64,000 nt of DNA, from positions 1 through 64,000 of IMG/VR virus record IMGVR_UViG_3300029309_000005. One strand, given 5' to 3'. The notes under the pieces are model-generated. The model was given only the letters and a program-made list of their open reading frames with translations. It ran no database searches and was not told the origin of the DNA. Position 1 is the first letter of the stretch. Each line of letters opens with the position of its first letter. A program made the translations under genes and the position numbers. Shown here piece by piece: positions 1 to 8,449 of the stretch. This DNA comes from a virus.

Positions 1-852
1 CGTTAGTAAATCGACAAACATCATCTCAATATCCCTTCCATTGGCATATTCAACAAGATATATTCCTTCTTTCAGATTCACCGACTCAAGCATTTTCAGT
101 GTCGAATCTTCAATTTCAATATCATTTCCTATTGCACTAAATAATCTTACATCGTCTTTCAAGATATGTAAGGACATTCTCTCGCCTTCTGGAATCTCAA
201 TGTATGATTTACCAAAAGGAACATCTTGAATGTCACAGATTGAAGGAGATGGTATCAAAATCGGCATTCCAATTGCTGGCCTTAGTATGTTATGAATCGA
301 CTCTTGCCTAGAAAGTCTATCACATACCTTTTCTAAACCAATCAAAAAAGATGCTTTTCTAACATGCCTCATCAATTCACCGTTGGCATGTGCCAGTGCT
401 TTTGTAACATCATGTCGATTGATTACTCCTTGTCTATTACTAAGACGCTCAAAAAAACATGCGAGATCCAAAGCAGTAATTCTTGAAAACAGTGGTCTGA
501 GCAAAGCAGCCCTAGTTTCATTATCTTCACAGGAATCTAAAACGGCTCTTGTTACTTCAAAGACTCTATCAACTAATGCAACGGTTTTTTTGGCTTTAGA
601 AAGGTTCGCTAACATCTGTATCGGCTGCGGATTATCTTCAACTTCTTCAGGATAAAGATCTGTTAAAAGAAAATATATCTCACGCAAATCTTCATCAGAG
701 AGTCTATGCTTTGAGGATGGTGCGTGGCAGAGATATGCGATTTTATATTGACTCAAAGGACACATTAAAAGCATATTCTTTACAATTTTAGATTTATCTT
801 TGGGTATGGCTTTGCAGACTCTCAGTGATTCACTAAGAATACGATAATTCAA
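1..852 (-). CDS. DNA-ligase-like protein with degenerate active site (partial, runs off left edge)
   Basis: An open frame of 284 codons reads from a TTG at 852 (AGGTGA ribosome site just upstream) through the window edge. The first ~185 residues resemble the helical DNA-binding domain of ATP-dependent DNA ligases, ending in LRPAIGMPILIP where ligases have the G-x-P-x-x-P-M-L-A segment. Next come KSYIEIPEGERMSLH, LFSAIGNDIE and MMFVDLL, which line up with ligase motifs I, III and IIIa. In motif I (E-x-K-x-D-G-x-R) the nucleotide-accepting lysine is isoleucine and the aspartate is glutamate, so self-adenylation looks impossible. It could be an inactivated ligase used as a nick- or clamp-binding protein. 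Family assignment is by eye and moderate; the C-terminal OB domain would lie outside the window. Confidence 0.55.
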   Translation of the reverse strand, partial: MNYRILSESLRVCKAIPKDKSKIVKNMLLMCPLSQYKIAYLCHAPSSKHRLSDEDLREIYFLLTDLYPEEVEDNPQPIQMLANLSKAKKTVALVDRVFEVTRAVLDSCEDNETRAALLRPLFSRITALDLACFFERLSNRQGVINRHDVTKALAHANGELMRHVRKASFLIGLEKVCDRLSRQESIHNILRPAIGMPILIPSPSICDIQDVPFGKSYIEIPEGERMSLHILKDDVRLFSAIGNDIEIEDSTLKMLESVNLKEGIYLVEYANGRDIEMMFVDLLT

Positions 853-856
853 ACAA

Positions 857-1258
857 TCACCTTGCCATGAAGTCTTTGAATGATTGCTCGTCTGGAACTA
901 ATGACAATATGGCTTCCTTAGCCCACTCCGTATTTATCCAGATTTCTTTTGTTTTTCTACGATCTTGATTGAATGGTTTAGTTCTTCTACCAATTACAAT
1001 ATTGGCAGCAGTTTTCATATCCTCAAAAGAACGCCTGTTGCCAGTCATGTGTGCAATTACATAAACACAGTCCACAATAAGTGATTTAGGAACCCTTGCT
1101 GCTTGTAATCTAACATCATTCCAAAGTTCGTGAACTAACTTTGATGTTTGCGTAGGCAAATCTAATTCTGCGACAAATTCTTCAATGACTTCGAGATGAT
1201 GGTTTTGCCATTTTAGCCAACTCATGCTCGCTGTTGAATAATCAATATCACTCATCAT
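857..1258 (-). CDS. Possible TFB-like (cyclin-fold) protein, 133 aa
   Basis: I do not recognise this gene with certainty. Residues ~25-90 (FVAELDLP..., VPKSLIVDCVYVIAHMTGNRRSFEDMKTAANIV) have the helix pattern of one cyclin repeat of archaeal TFB/TFIIB: a Leu-rich first helix, a 'K-S-x-x-x-x-x-x-x-Y' helix and an 'R-S-F-E-D' turn. There is no N-terminal zinc ribbon and only one repeat, so it would be a truncated TFB relative, perhaps a viral transcription regulator. ATG-ATG start; the second ATG at 1255 is equally possible. It overlaps the upstream gene by 11 nt, consistent with one polycistronic leftward message. Confidence 0.55.
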   Translation of the reverse strand: MMSDIDYSTASMSWLKWQNHHLEVIEEFVAELDLPTQTSKLVHELWNDVRLQAARVPKSLIVDCVYVIAHMTGNRRSFEDMKTAANIVIGRRTKPFNQDRRKTKEIWINTEWAKEAILSLVPDEQSFKDFMAR

Positions 1259-1538
1259 CTATCACCACGATAGTTTCAGGTTCATCTTCCCACGCATCAT
1301 CATCATGTATGACCTCAATTAGTTTTTCTAACAACACTTTCGCCTCGTCTCTGGAGAGCATAAACCCTTGTTTAGTATATCCTGTATAACCTCGAACTGA
1401 TGGCACAATCCTATTCAACCTCAAATTCAACACTCTTGAATTATACGCTTCGCTAGTCATAACATGCAACTCAAAACCAGGCGAAAATAATGTAGGCACT
1501 ACCCCATGAATAGTCGAATTGAAGTTTTTGTCAGTCAT
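1248..1538 (-). CDS. Hypothetical protein, 96 aa, weakly PC4-like
   Basis: Small protein with a predicted beta-rich N-terminal part (residues 20-60) and one helix (RDEAKVLLEKLIEVI, ~68-82), ending in a very acidic tail (EDEPETIVVIDDE). The order strands, then 'GFMLSRDE', then helix recalls PC4/YdbC-type single-strand DNA-binding proteins, but this is only an impression. Its start codon overlaps the stop of the upstream gene (TAATG), so translation is probably coupled. Confidence 0.55.
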   Translation of the reverse strand: MTDKNFNSTIHGVVPTLFSPGFELHVMTSEAYNSRVLNLRLNRIVPSVRGYTGYTKQGFMLSRDEAKVLLEKLIEVIHDDDAWEDEPETIVVIDDE

Positions 1539-2068
1539 TATTCTTCTTCCTGTTTTTCTTTCCTGCTTTCATTTAGAACAAATCCTCTATCATCAACAAC
1601 AACATACACTCCTTTTAGAATTGGTTCAACAGCATGTTCCTCTCCACAGCAAGGACATGCTAGTGTATCTTGTATCTTCACATATTGTTGTGCCGGACTC
1701 ATTTCTTCAACTCTAAATACTGCCCCACATCTGTTAGCACACATAGATACCATTCCAATCAATTCATCTGGTATATTTACCTCATCCCCTTCAGTATCTG
1801 TTGCTAAGACAACATCTTCTTTCACCTCCCATCCAATGTTATCTGCAAGAGTCATAATCCAGTGATGATTGTCAAACACTGATTGATCGAATACATTTTC
1901 TTGGGGTTTAGCGAAGTGGATTTCTTTAAGAGTCAATTGCTTTACTCCTGTTCTCACATAAGCCCCTACACCTGGTAAAACCCATCTGCCGTTACCAGTC
2001 GATAAAGAGTTCCAAAGGTAATAAGCCCATTCAACATCTCTCTCAGTCGCCTGTGGCATTTCAGTCAT
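1538..2068 (-). CDS. Zinc-ribbon protein, 176 aa, unknown function
   Basis: The N-terminal ~100 residues contain 'YLWNSLSTGNGRWVLPGVGAY' like features without a recognised family. Residues ~105-150 carry two cysteine pairs (CANRC and ACPCCGEEH), forming a probable zinc ribbon; the C-terminus is charged (SRKEKQEEE). I choose the ATG at 2068 rather than the longer frame from 2146. The longer version would overlap most of the convincing zinc-ribbon gene upstream, while ATGACTGA at 2068 overlaps that gene's stop. Confidence 0.65.
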   Translation of the reverse strand: MTEMPQATERDVEWAYYLWNSLSTGNGRWVLPGVGAYVRTGVKQLTLKEIHFAKPQENVFDQSVFDNHHWIMTLADNIGWEVKEDVVLATDTEGDEVNIPDELIGMVSMCANRCGAVFRVEEMSPAQQYVKIQDTLACPCCGEEHAVEPILKGVYVVVDDRGFVLNESRKEKQEEE

Positions 2069-2198
2069 GAAATAGCCACCTCCTGCATTGAGCGCATTGT
2101 AATATCGGTCTTGTTTTCCCAGTAAATGGATCAAACCTCTTTCCATTCTCTTTCATTTGATTACCACAATCAGGACATTTATTTTCATTCGATGCCAT
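2061..2198 (-). CDS. Small zinc-ribbon protein, 45 aa
   Basis: Short gene with a clean CPDCG ... CAQCRRW pair (residues 8-11 and 35-38), a classic small zinc ribbon. Its ATG directly follows the TAA of the gene before, and its TGA overlaps the next gene's ATG, so it fits exactly into the operon. Such tiny ribbons often act as protein or nucleic-acid adaptors; no specific role can be given. Confidence 0.65.
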   Translation of the reverse strand: MASNENKCPDCGNQMKENGKRFDPFTGKTRPILQCAQCRRWLFHD

Positions 2199-2333
2199 TT
2201 ACTCATCCTCCTGTAAAGATTTATCATATTCCTCTTTAGTCATCCCACAATTAGATTGGTAACAAAACCTAAATCCAGATTTTACATAGTTATTACAACC
2301 GCTTTTTATACATGTTGCAGAACTAATCCTCAT
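2199..2333 (-). CDS. Small Cys-rich protein, 44 aa
   Basis: The 44-residue frame contains four cysteines (ATC, SGC, FRFC, SNC at residues 8, 13, 24 and 29), a plausible zinc site, followed by an acidic tail ending QEDE. The ATG is 11 nt inside the end of the preceding gene and the TAA abuts the next ATG. A GGAG-type ribosome site for the next gene lies in its last codons. Confidence 0.6.
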   Translation of the reverse strand: MRISSATCIKSGCNNYVKSGFRFCYQSNCGMTKEEYDKSLQEDE

Positions 2334-2640
2334 TGATGACTTCCTCCATAGAGTTACGAATGTTTGTCACAAAAAACCGCATACCTTGTTCAGAATCTTG
2401 TAAAACCTTATCCCATTTCCAACCCCTAAAATCATTATTTTGTTTGAAACATAATTCTTCAACTAGATACTTTTCTAAATCACTCAAGACCTCTTTTTCA
2501 TCGGTAGTCACATGTATTCCTACCATAACCTCTCTCCAGCCAGCACCGTTAGTTTCTGATATTACAACTGAGGGTTGATTGTCAATTGTTAGAAACATAC
2601 CATCCATGTCAGTTTCTATCAATTCAATAATTGTTGACAT
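2323..2640 (-). CDS. Hypothetical protein, 105 aa
   Basis: Acidic, predicted alpha/beta protein with no recognised motif. It overlaps its upstream neighbour by 22 nt and the downstream small Cys-rich gene by 11 nt, which supports expression from the shared leftward message. Function unknown. Confidence 0.6.
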   Translation of the reverse strand: MSTIIELIETDMDGMFLTIDNQPSVVISETNGAGWREVMVGIHVTTDEKEVLSDLEKYLVEELCFKQNNDFRGWKWDKVLQDSEQGMRFFVTNIRNSMEEVINED

Positions 2641-2888
2641 CTATTTTCCTCCTTCTGAATCAAATCCTTTACTTTGATAATTCGTGAATCTATCTCAAAC
2701 AAAGCATCGTATCTTTCGATACCAGTCATATCTCCATATCTAGCACTACCTAGCAACATCCCTCGATCAGCGAACAATTCAATCAATAGATTAGTGTAAG
2801 GTTTGATGAATGCTTCATGTTCCTGTTTGATTTTCAAAATGTCCTCTGGATTAGGACTGTTTTTATTGCCGTTATTAAAAGGCCACAT
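2619..2888 (-). CDS. Hypothetical protein, 89 aa, probably helical
   Basis: Begins MWPFNNGNKNSPNPED and continues with long helices (EHEAFIKPYTNLLIELF, SRIIKVKDLIQKEENR). Similar MWPF starts are common in small phage membrane-proximal proteins, but no hydrophobic segment long enough for a membrane span is present. An AT-rich CTTTAATTGT box centred 27 nt upstream of the ATG suggests a leaderless promoter here. Confidence 0.6.
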   Translation of the reverse strand: MWPFNNGNKNSPNPEDILKIKQEHEAFIKPYTNLLIELFADRGMLLGSARYGDMTGIERYDALFEIDSRIIKVKDLIQKEENRCQQLLN

Positions 2889-2925
2889 GGCTATAATGCA
2901 CAGGGGTTAGACAATTAAAGCCTCA

Positions 2926-3198
2926 CTACGCCTTCATCATGTCCTCATCGCTTATTGTAATCTTATGATAAGACACATACCAACGCTGATATGAAATCCA
3001 ACGGGCAATAAGATTTAATCTATTTTTAGGATATTTACTACCACAATACGGACAGTATCTAAATCCAGATAATACCCAATCTAAATTGACCTCATGGCCG
3101 CATTTCCAAACTTTTGAAATTTTAGCAGAGGGTTTTCTTGGTCTTTCTTCTGGTATTTCAAGAATCGGGATTGGTGCGATGTCTTGAGATAGAACCAT
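2926..3198 (-). CDS. Zinc-ribbon protein, 90 aa
   Basis: Contains WKCGHEV ... FRYCPYCGSKYP, a probable zinc site with a C-G-H and a CPYCG knuckle (residues ~32-52), then a basic/aromatic C-terminal part (RWISYQRWYVSYHKI). The start is placed at the ATG at 3198, preceded by GGGAGTGA at good spacing; a GTG at 3219 would give seven more residues. It overlaps the end of no other gene if the ATG is used. Confidence 0.6.
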   Translation of the reverse strand: MVLSQDIAPIPILEIPEERPRKPSAKISKVWKCGHEVNLDWVLSGFRYCPYCGSKYPKNRLNLIARWISYQRWYVSYHKITISDEDMMKA

Positions 3199-3202
3199 AG
3201 TC

Positions 3203-3853
3203 TCACTCCCAATCCACACCCAAATCTATTCCTTTACTTTCATCGAATTCTACAACAGGAATTTGGAAGTTTGCATAATCCTGTCTCTTTCCATCATCTT
3301 TTGATGGATCCCAATCACACGCTTCACAAACAGAATTCTTAACCCAATTTGATTTTAAGTTAGCATGACCGCACCAATCACAACAATGAATTAATTGAGA
3401 TTGTTTCCAAAAAGAATCAGAACTTACATCGAATCCGTTATCATCATTTCGTATTCTGAAATGCTTTTCCCAATCTATGCAAAGCCAAGCCACAGGTATA
3501 GCCTCCCATCCCGCAGAATAGAATAAACTACCCATTTGCACCGCTTCATGGTGATCATAGTGAACATTTTCAAAATAATCCTGGGCATCTTTTTTATTCA
3601 TCCAGCCCCTGTCTCCTTTCATGGTTAGAAAGGCAATTGCGTTTTCCTCCTGCAAGGCAACATGTGGTAAATCCAGATAAGGCAATAAAACTATCATATC
3701 CCCCACTTTTGGAAACTTTATCCATCCATCTCTCCCAGTGGGAAAGGAACCTTTGTTGATTATGGTTGGCTTAGTGTTACATCGCATATATGTAACAAAT
3801 ACGGGTGTTAATGGTGCTTTTGGCAATCTACTAATCGTTGGGAATAAACCCAT
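3203..3853 (-). CDS. Zinc-binding protein, 216 aa, unknown function
   Basis: A single domain of ~140 residues of unknown fold is followed by a zinc ribbon CCDWCGHANL...NSVCEACDWDP (residues ~153-180). It sits in the chain of leftward Cys-rich genes, one base from its upstream neighbour. No catalytic motif is visible. Confidence 0.6.
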   Translation of the reverse strand: MGLFPTISRLPKAPLTPVFVTYMRCNTKPTIINKGSFPTGRDGWIKFPKVGDMIVLLPYLDLPHVALQEENAIAFLTMKGDRGWMNKKDAQDYFENVHYDHHEAVQMGSLFYSAGWEAIPVAWLCIDWEKHFRIRNDDNGFDVSSDSFWKQSQLIHCCDWCGHANLKSNWVKNSVCEACDWDPSKDDGKRQDYANFQIPVVEFDESKGIDLGVDWE

Positions 3854-4171
3854 TTAGAACGCCTCTTGCATAATCAAGGTCTGAAAATGGGTAGGTAGCA
3901 TCTCGACCACTGTTTTTGCTGGCCCACTCAAAACCAATAATCTTTTCCCTTCATCATCAAATGAAATTTCCCATCTCGAAGTGTTGGTAAATTCCTTCTG
4001 CCCTTCTCGATTCTCAAACCATCTTCTGGCTGGAATCATACGCATCCATGAAGGAGGCTGCCCATACACAGAATGAACCGCATTCCATACTTTATTTGCC
4101 GTTGAGCGAGACTTAGGTTTCTTGGTGTATATTGTAGTTTTAGGGCCACTGTTTTGTTTATTTCGATTCAT
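3854..4171 (-). CDS. Hypothetical basic protein, 105 aa
   Basis: Basic N-terminus (NRNKQNSGPKTTIYTKKPKSRS), then an aromatic-rich middle (WNAVHSVYGQPPSWMRM, RRWFENRE) and a small beta-rich end. The basic arm suggests nucleic-acid binding; nothing more specific can be said. It starts four bases after the stop of the large upstream gene. Confidence 0.55.
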   Translation of the reverse strand: MNRNKQNSGPKTTIYTKKPKSRSTANKVWNAVHSVYGQPPSWMRMIPARRWFENREGQKEFTNTSRWEISFDDEGKRLLVLSGPAKTVVEMLPTHFQTLIMQEAF

Positions 4172-4175
4172 AGAA

Positions 4176-5639
4176 TCACAGCCCCATAATTACGCCTAGT
4201 AAATCATCGTCACCAACATTATCATTTTCAAGACGCTCTTGCCTAATTTCTGCAAATGCTTTTTCTTCAGCAATCATTTCTTCAGCATCTTCAATAACAT
4301 CCACTGGAGTTACAGCAGGACTAGGATCTGTTTCATCAACTTCTTTGAGAATTGGCGCATCATCCATTAGAGCCTCAATTGGTATTTCATTTACCTCTTG
4401 CGGGGCTTCGACTACCACTGGGCCATCTGTTGAATCAACCACTAGATGAAAAGGCAAATCCTCTTTCGGCCCTACGGTGAAAAGAATTGGTTTGCCTCTA
4501 GCATAGCGACCTGTTGGAGAACGCTCGCAAGTAATCAGAAGTCTATGTGTCTCGCTGATAGTGAAACCTAATTCAGTCCAATTCCCAAAAAGACCATCCA
4601 AATCAACAAATTCTGCTTCTTCTTCAAATTTATCCAATGCCCTCTTGATGGTCTGCACATGGCAATCCGCAAGGTCGGCAACATCTTGAATGCTAATTAC
4701 TGCTCTGAAGTAATCTTGAGCAAGTTGATACTTTATCCATGAAGTAGGATTTTTCTTGAAGTTATGAGGATTAGCCGGTAAATCGGTTCCATCATTCTCA
4801 AACTGAGGCTGTCTTTCAATGGACTCCAGAGATGATGGGCTGACAACATCAATCTCCGGCTCTGCTTCAGGAACAGATTCATGCACAGGCTTGTCGGATT
4901 GGGGATGACTGGTATGAGAAACCTCGTCAGCCACCTCTGCATGTTCCATAGGAGTTAGAGTATCTGCATGTTGAAGCAATCTTTCACTTGGAGAGACATA
5001 TTCTTCAACAATTTCTTCAGCCTGGTCTGGTATCTGTTCTAATTCTGTAACTTCAAATGAGAAGTGTGTCTTAGCACTACCAGCAGACTTGCTCTTGAAT
5101 GTGCGCTTGAATGAATCAATCATCTCAGCGACTTCGATAGGATTGTTAGGTTCTGGCAAAATGCTCTGATCGACTTTCATCCTACCCGTTTCATCAACCT
5201 GCATAGCACGATTGATTGCCGCATTTACGCTCTCAGTGTATTTTGATACAACAGCAGTATCGCCCTCACAGACTTCTATGAGAGCATCAATATACATGCC
5301 GATAAGCCACTCTCTAGGAATGGTTGCTGGCGTAGCCTTGTCACTCATTCCTACTGGGATAGAAACCATTGATTTGTTTTCATCACTAGGAACGACAGTC
5401 AGTAATTTGTTACCAACTCTAATTTGAATGTCTGAGCGTGGGATTTCAGCCAGTGGCTTTTTACCCCAATCTCTGCGCTCATCTTTGCTTAGATGTAGGC
5501 CATTAGTTTCTTGCCATTCCTTTGAGATTACATCCCCTAGTAGTTTCAATACTGGCCCCACATCTGCTGATAGATTCAATCCCTTTGCTTGTTCAGTTAC
5601 ATCCTTTCGACTCATACTTTTCACTTCTCTCACCGTCAT
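4176..5639 (-). CDS. Large acidic HTH-containing protein, 487 aa
   Basis: The N-terminal ~190 residues may be one folded domain. Residues ~195-300 are acidic, Pro/Ser-rich and probably disordered. Then a helix-turn-helix (SIQDVADLADCHVQTIKRALDKF, ~315-337) precedes a small beta domain, and the last ~110 residues are again acidic. The HTH suggests DNA binding, perhaps replication initiation or partition, but no family is recognised. I use the ATG at 5639, not the upstream GTG at 5654, because a TATA-like box (GATATACC) is centred ~29 nt upstream, implying a leaderless start. Confidence 0.6.
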   Translation of the reverse strand: MTVREVKSMSRKDVTEQAKGLNLSADVGPVLKLLGDVISKEWQETNGLHLSKDERRDWGKKPLAEIPRSDIQIRVGNKLLTVVPSDENKSMVSIPVGMSDKATPATIPREWLIGMYIDALIEVCEGDTAVVSKYTESVNAAINRAMQVDETGRMKVDQSILPEPNNPIEVAEMIDSFKRTFKSKSAGSAKTHFSFEVTELEQIPDQAEEIVEEYVSPSERLLQHADTLTPMEHAEVADEVSHTSHPQSDKPVHESVPEAEPEIDVVSPSSLESIERQPQFENDGTDLPANPHNFKKNPTSWIKYQLAQDYFRAVISIQDVADLADCHVQTIKRALDKFEEEAEFVDLDGLFGNWTELGFTISETHRLLITCERSPTGRYARGKPILFTVGPKEDLPFHLVVDSTDGPVVVEAPQEVNEIPIEALMDDAPILKEVDETDPSPAVTPVDVIEDAEEMIAEEKAFAEIRQERLENDNVGDDDLLGVIMGL

Positions 5640-5663
5640 CGGCAAGTAATCCACAGGGGGCGG

Positions 5664-5673
5664 GGTATATCAA
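5664..5673 (-). promoter_or_regulatory. TATA-like promoter of the HTH gene
   Basis: On the minus strand TTGATATACCCC lies about 29 nt before the ATG at 5639. The same block, TGTTGATATACCC, recurs at 17645-17656 before the first gene of the operon, which supports it as a viral promoter element. Confidence 0.45.
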
Positions 5674-5681
5674 CATTATTG

Positions 5682-5939
5682 CTAGTAATGATGGAATGTG
5701 CGCTTACTTTGCTCGTCTTGAGTAATCCATTTGCCTTTGCATTCTTTACCAGTGGTATTGATACAAAACTCTCCGAAGCATCTCCTAATTTGATAGATTC
5801 GCCCGTTGTCATTGTATGCTATGAATCCCCATTTATCCGACTCCCAACAATTCACACAAGCAAACACAAGTGAAGCGTATATGTTGTTGTCTTTCGATGG
5901 TTTTGATAAAGGAACAGTCGCTGGTAATCTAGGCGACAT
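5682..5939 (-). CDS. Cys-rich protein, 85 aa
   Basis: Carries FACVNCW ... RRCFGEFCINTTGKECKG, six cysteines in ~50 residues, likely one or two zinc sites. The N-terminal 25 residues are polar and low in complexity. Overlaps the upstream winged-helix gene by 11 nt. Function unknown; another member of the zinc-ribbon set of this operon. Confidence 0.55.
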   Translation of the reverse strand: MSPRLPATVPLSKPSKDNNIYASLVFACVNCWESDKWGFIAYNDNGRIYQIRRCFGEFCINTTGKECKGKWITQDEQSKRTFHHY

Positions 5940-6279
5940 GTCGATCCAACCCAGTAACTTTCCATGTGTTAGCGGTGCGATTTAACATCTCTGGATATTG
6001 TTTTAGTATAGACTCATTCAAAGCCCATGTTGAAACTTTGTAACGATTGCCACCCATGCTAGTGATAATGGGCGCATCAAATGAATTAGCATGAATAGTT
6101 TTGATGAATAGTGGCTCTTTGCCTAACACATTATTCAATTGATTTGTTGTCACTCCAGAGCGTAGGCCATATTTTGATGTGTTATCGTTTAGAGCATCAA
6201 ATATGTCTGCGGTTGTTGAATCTCCTTTGTCTCTTAAATAGTTAATTATACGAACTCTAACTGTCTTGGTTTTCGCCAT
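5929..6279 (-). CDS. Winged-helix-like DNA-binding protein, 116 aa
   Basis: The N-terminal half (VRVRIINYLRDKGDSTTADIFDALN ... GVTTNQLNNVLGK) has the H1-turn-H2-turn-H3 pattern of a winged helix, followed by strands (PIITSMGGNRYKV). A transcriptional regulator is likely. A GTTTAAGTTA box is centred 27 nt before its ATG in the short gap after the thermosome gene, so it may have its own leaderless promoter. Confidence 0.55.
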   Translation of the reverse strand: MAKTKTVRVRIINYLRDKGDSTTADIFDALNDNTSKYGLRSGVTTNQLNNVLGKEPLFIKTIHANSFDAPIITSMGGNRYKVSTWALNESILKQYPEMLNRTANTWKVTGLDRHVA

Positions 6280-6312
6280 AATTTAGGACAGGAACCTATC
6301 TAACTTAAACTC

Positions 6313-7938
6313 TCACATCTGAGGCGGCCCAGGCTGAGTAGGATTCATTCTTATAACATCATCAATCCTCAAAACCATTATCGCTGCTTCAGTGGCAGAA
6401 GTAAGTGCTTGCTTATGTAATTCAACTGGTTCAATTACGCCCTGTATTAGCGCATCATGCGGGAATGGCTTCTCAGTTTCGACATCAACAAAGTATCTTA
6501 TGTTTCCATCTTTGCTGTTCTTTACTAAAGCAAGCATTTCATCCACAGGATCTAAACCAGCGTTTTCAGCAATCGCTTTTGGTATAGTTAGAAGTGCTTC
6601 TGCAAAAGCATCAACAGCCATCTGAACTCTACCCTCTGGCCTACAATGTTCCTTCAATTGGTTATACAGGTATGCTTGAGTCGAACCGCCACCAAATGTT
6701 AGGTTAGTATTGCGTGACATCAACCAGGCTACGCCCACAGCATCTTCTAAGGCTCTTTCAACTTCTTCTGCTACATGATTGGTAGCACCACAAGCGATAA
6801 TTGTCCTAATGTTTGAGTCCTTCTTTGTCACCATGATTAGATCATGTTCATACTTATCAGATACATAGAAAGCGCAATGGCCTATGTTATCAAAATCAAT
6901 AGGATTTGATAAACTCGAAACTACGCTTGCACCAGATATTTGACAAACTGAATCTAAGTCAGATTTTTTTACTGAGTGAACTGCGGTAATACCATATTTT
7001 TTCAGGTAGTGCAAAGCCAAATCATCAATCTTTCTTTGAGTTAGAACTACATTAGCACCTGATTGCTTAATTAGTTCAACCATATCTCTAATTGAATCTT
7101 CTTCTTGGCGTAAGAATTCCTCAACTTGAGATGGATTTGTAATTTGAACCTGTGCTTCCATGTTAGTTTTCTTAGGCTCAACAGAGCAATCCAGCAACAA
7201 TACCTTAGCCTCTGGAACTGTCCTTGTCATGGTTTGGCTTGCCAAATCTCTTTCGATTACAATACCTGGAATTTGCATAGTATCTTCCTCTTTTGTGCCA
7301 CTTGCTGAAACAAATCGAATATCCTCTATCGCATTAGCGTTTATTACGACATCTTTGGCTAAGTCTGCTAACTTGTGTTGAATACCTTCAGCAGATTTAC
7401 CAGTTAGCGATGAGAACGCAGCCAAATACGCTAACTTCTCTTTTAACTCTTGACTCAATGGTAACAACTTGTAGTGATTCTGGAACTCCTTCAGATTGAG
7501 AGCAGACAATTGATCTAACTCATCTAAACAAAACCTCTTTGCTATCCTGAAACCTTTGCAGATAGTCGTGGCATGAATAGAATTGTCTAGTAATCTCTCG
7601 GCTTCTTCGAGTAAAGCACCAGACAATACTACTGCACTCGTAGTGCCATCATAACACCGGCTTTCTTGAGTTTTTGCCACTTCAACAATCATTTTGGCTG
7701 CTGGATGTTCAATACCTATCTCTCGCAATATCGAAACTCCATCATTGGTAATTAGAGCATTTCCAGCAGGATCAATCAACATCTTATCCATGCCCAGTGG
7801 CCCTAGAGTCGTTTTGATTGCATTTCCTACCGCTTTTGCCGCTTGGATATTACTTCTTTGGGCTGCTGAACCGTTTGTTTGCTCAGTTCCTTTCTGCATG
7901 ATATATACTGGCTGTTGACCGTTACCTGCTGGCTGCAT
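6313..7938 (-). CDS. Thermosome subunit (group II chaperonin), 541 aa
   Basis: Full-length group II chaperonin. Visible signatures include [11 protein letters not shown] (residues 44-54), ITNDGVSIL (63-71), a nucleotide-loop [10 protein letters not shown] (96-105; normally GDGTT), the [10 protein letters not shown] region with the expected catalytic-side Asp, GGGSTQ (normally GGGA-x-E) and [13 protein letters not shown] near the end. It should form the double-ring ATP-driven folding chamber, alone or mixed with host subunits, presumably for viral proteins. Magroviruses of marine Euryarchaeota are known to encode thermosomes. The Gly-to-Tyr change in the nucleotide loop and Glu-to-Gln in GGGA-x-E are unusual. 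A CTTGATAAGT box lies 27 nt before the ATG, suggesting a leaderless promoter. Confidence 0.95.
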   Translation of the reverse strand: MQPAGNGQQPVYIMQKGTEQTNGSAAQRSNIQAAKAVGNAIKTTLGPLGMDKMLIDPAGNALITNDGVSILREIGIEHPAAKMIVEVAKTQESRCYDGTTSAVVLSGALLEEAERLLDNSIHATTICKGFRIAKRFCLDELDQLSALNLKEFQNHYKLLPLSQELKEKLAYLAAFSSLTGKSAEGIQHKLADLAKDVVINANAIEDIRFVSASGTKEEDTMQIPGIVIERDLASQTMTRTVPEAKVLLLDCSVEPKKTNMEAQVQITNPSQVEEFLRQEEDSIRDMVELIKQSGANVVLTQRKIDDLALHYLKKYGITAVHSVKKSDLDSVCQISGASVVSSLSNPIDFDNIGHCAFYVSDKYEHDLIMVTKKDSNIRTIIACGATNHVAEEVERALEDAVGVAWLMSRNTNLTFGGGSTQAYLYNQLKEHCRPEGRVQMAVDAFAEALLTIPKAIAENAGLDPVDEMLALVKNSKDGNIRYFVDVETEKPFPHDALIQGVIEPVELHKQALTSATEAAIMVLRIDDVIRMNPTQPGPPQM

Positions 7939-7965
7939 GGACTGTTCGTATAAGTGTGCTACTTA

Positions 7966-8130
7966 TCAAGACTCACTCATTTTGAAATCATAGCACTTTT
8001 TACAATAAGTTGCATTATATTCAAACACACCGCCAGTTAATTCTGCTGGAACCACTTCTTTCATAATTCTCCAACTTTCAGAAGTGATAGGGCATTGGCA
8101 CTCTTGGCATCTTGCTCGTAAGATAGTCAT
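7966..8130 (-). CDS. Small zinc-ribbon protein, 54 aa
   Basis: Contains ARCQECQCP near the N-terminus and TYCKKCYDF near the C-terminus, a two-knuckle zinc ribbon. The ATG overlaps the stop of the upstream gene (ATGA), so it is part of the same translationally coupled chain. Role unknown. Confidence 0.65.
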   Translation of the reverse strand: MTILRARCQECQCPITSESWRIMKEVVPAELTGGVFEYNATYCKKCYDFKMSES

Positions 8131-8360
8131 TTTTCCCAACTCGCAGTATTCCTTATGTAAAACACATATCTTTTTTCAGATTTTTGAAGTTTGCCATTTA
8201 TTTGTAAGATTTTACCTGTTCCTATCTTCTCCCATATTTGATCATCATACGGTTTTTCATGCTCATGTTCGACAAGGTGACAAATATCATATCGAACCTT
8301 TTTTCCATCATCCATTAATGCAACTTTATCTTTGTAACCCCACGCTAATCCCATATTCAT
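8127..8360 (-). CDS. Hypothetical protein, 77 aa
   Basis: Mostly predicted beta strands: WGYKDKVALMDDGKKVRYDI, then GTGKILQINGKLQKSEKRYVFYI. This could be a small OB- or Tudor-like barrel. Strong GGAGG ribosome site and ATGA overlaps with both neighbours. No function can be assigned. Confidence 0.6.
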   Translation of the reverse strand: MNMGLAWGYKDKVALMDDGKKVRYDICHLVEHEHEKPYDDQIWEKIGTGKILQINGKLQKSEKRYVFYIRNTASWEK

Positions 8361-8449
8361 TCCTCCGTTAAATCAATTATCATATTGACAAATATAGCCA
8401 TAAACACACAAAACAATAGATAGAGAGAAAACATCTGTGCGTTATTCAT
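8357..8449 (-). CDS. Single-span membrane micropeptide, 30 aa
   Basis: A 31-codon frame joined to both neighbours by 4-nt ATGA overlaps. The peptide has a short polar start (MNNAQ), a hydrophobic run of about 20 residues (FSLYLLFCVFMAIFVNMII) and an acidic end (DLTEE), so it is a good candidate for a one-pass membrane peptide. Its tail also encodes the GGAGG ribosome site of the next gene. Conservation in relatives would be the test of reality. Confidence 0.5.
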   Translation of the reverse strand: MNNAQMFSLYLLFCVFMAIFVNMIIDLTEE

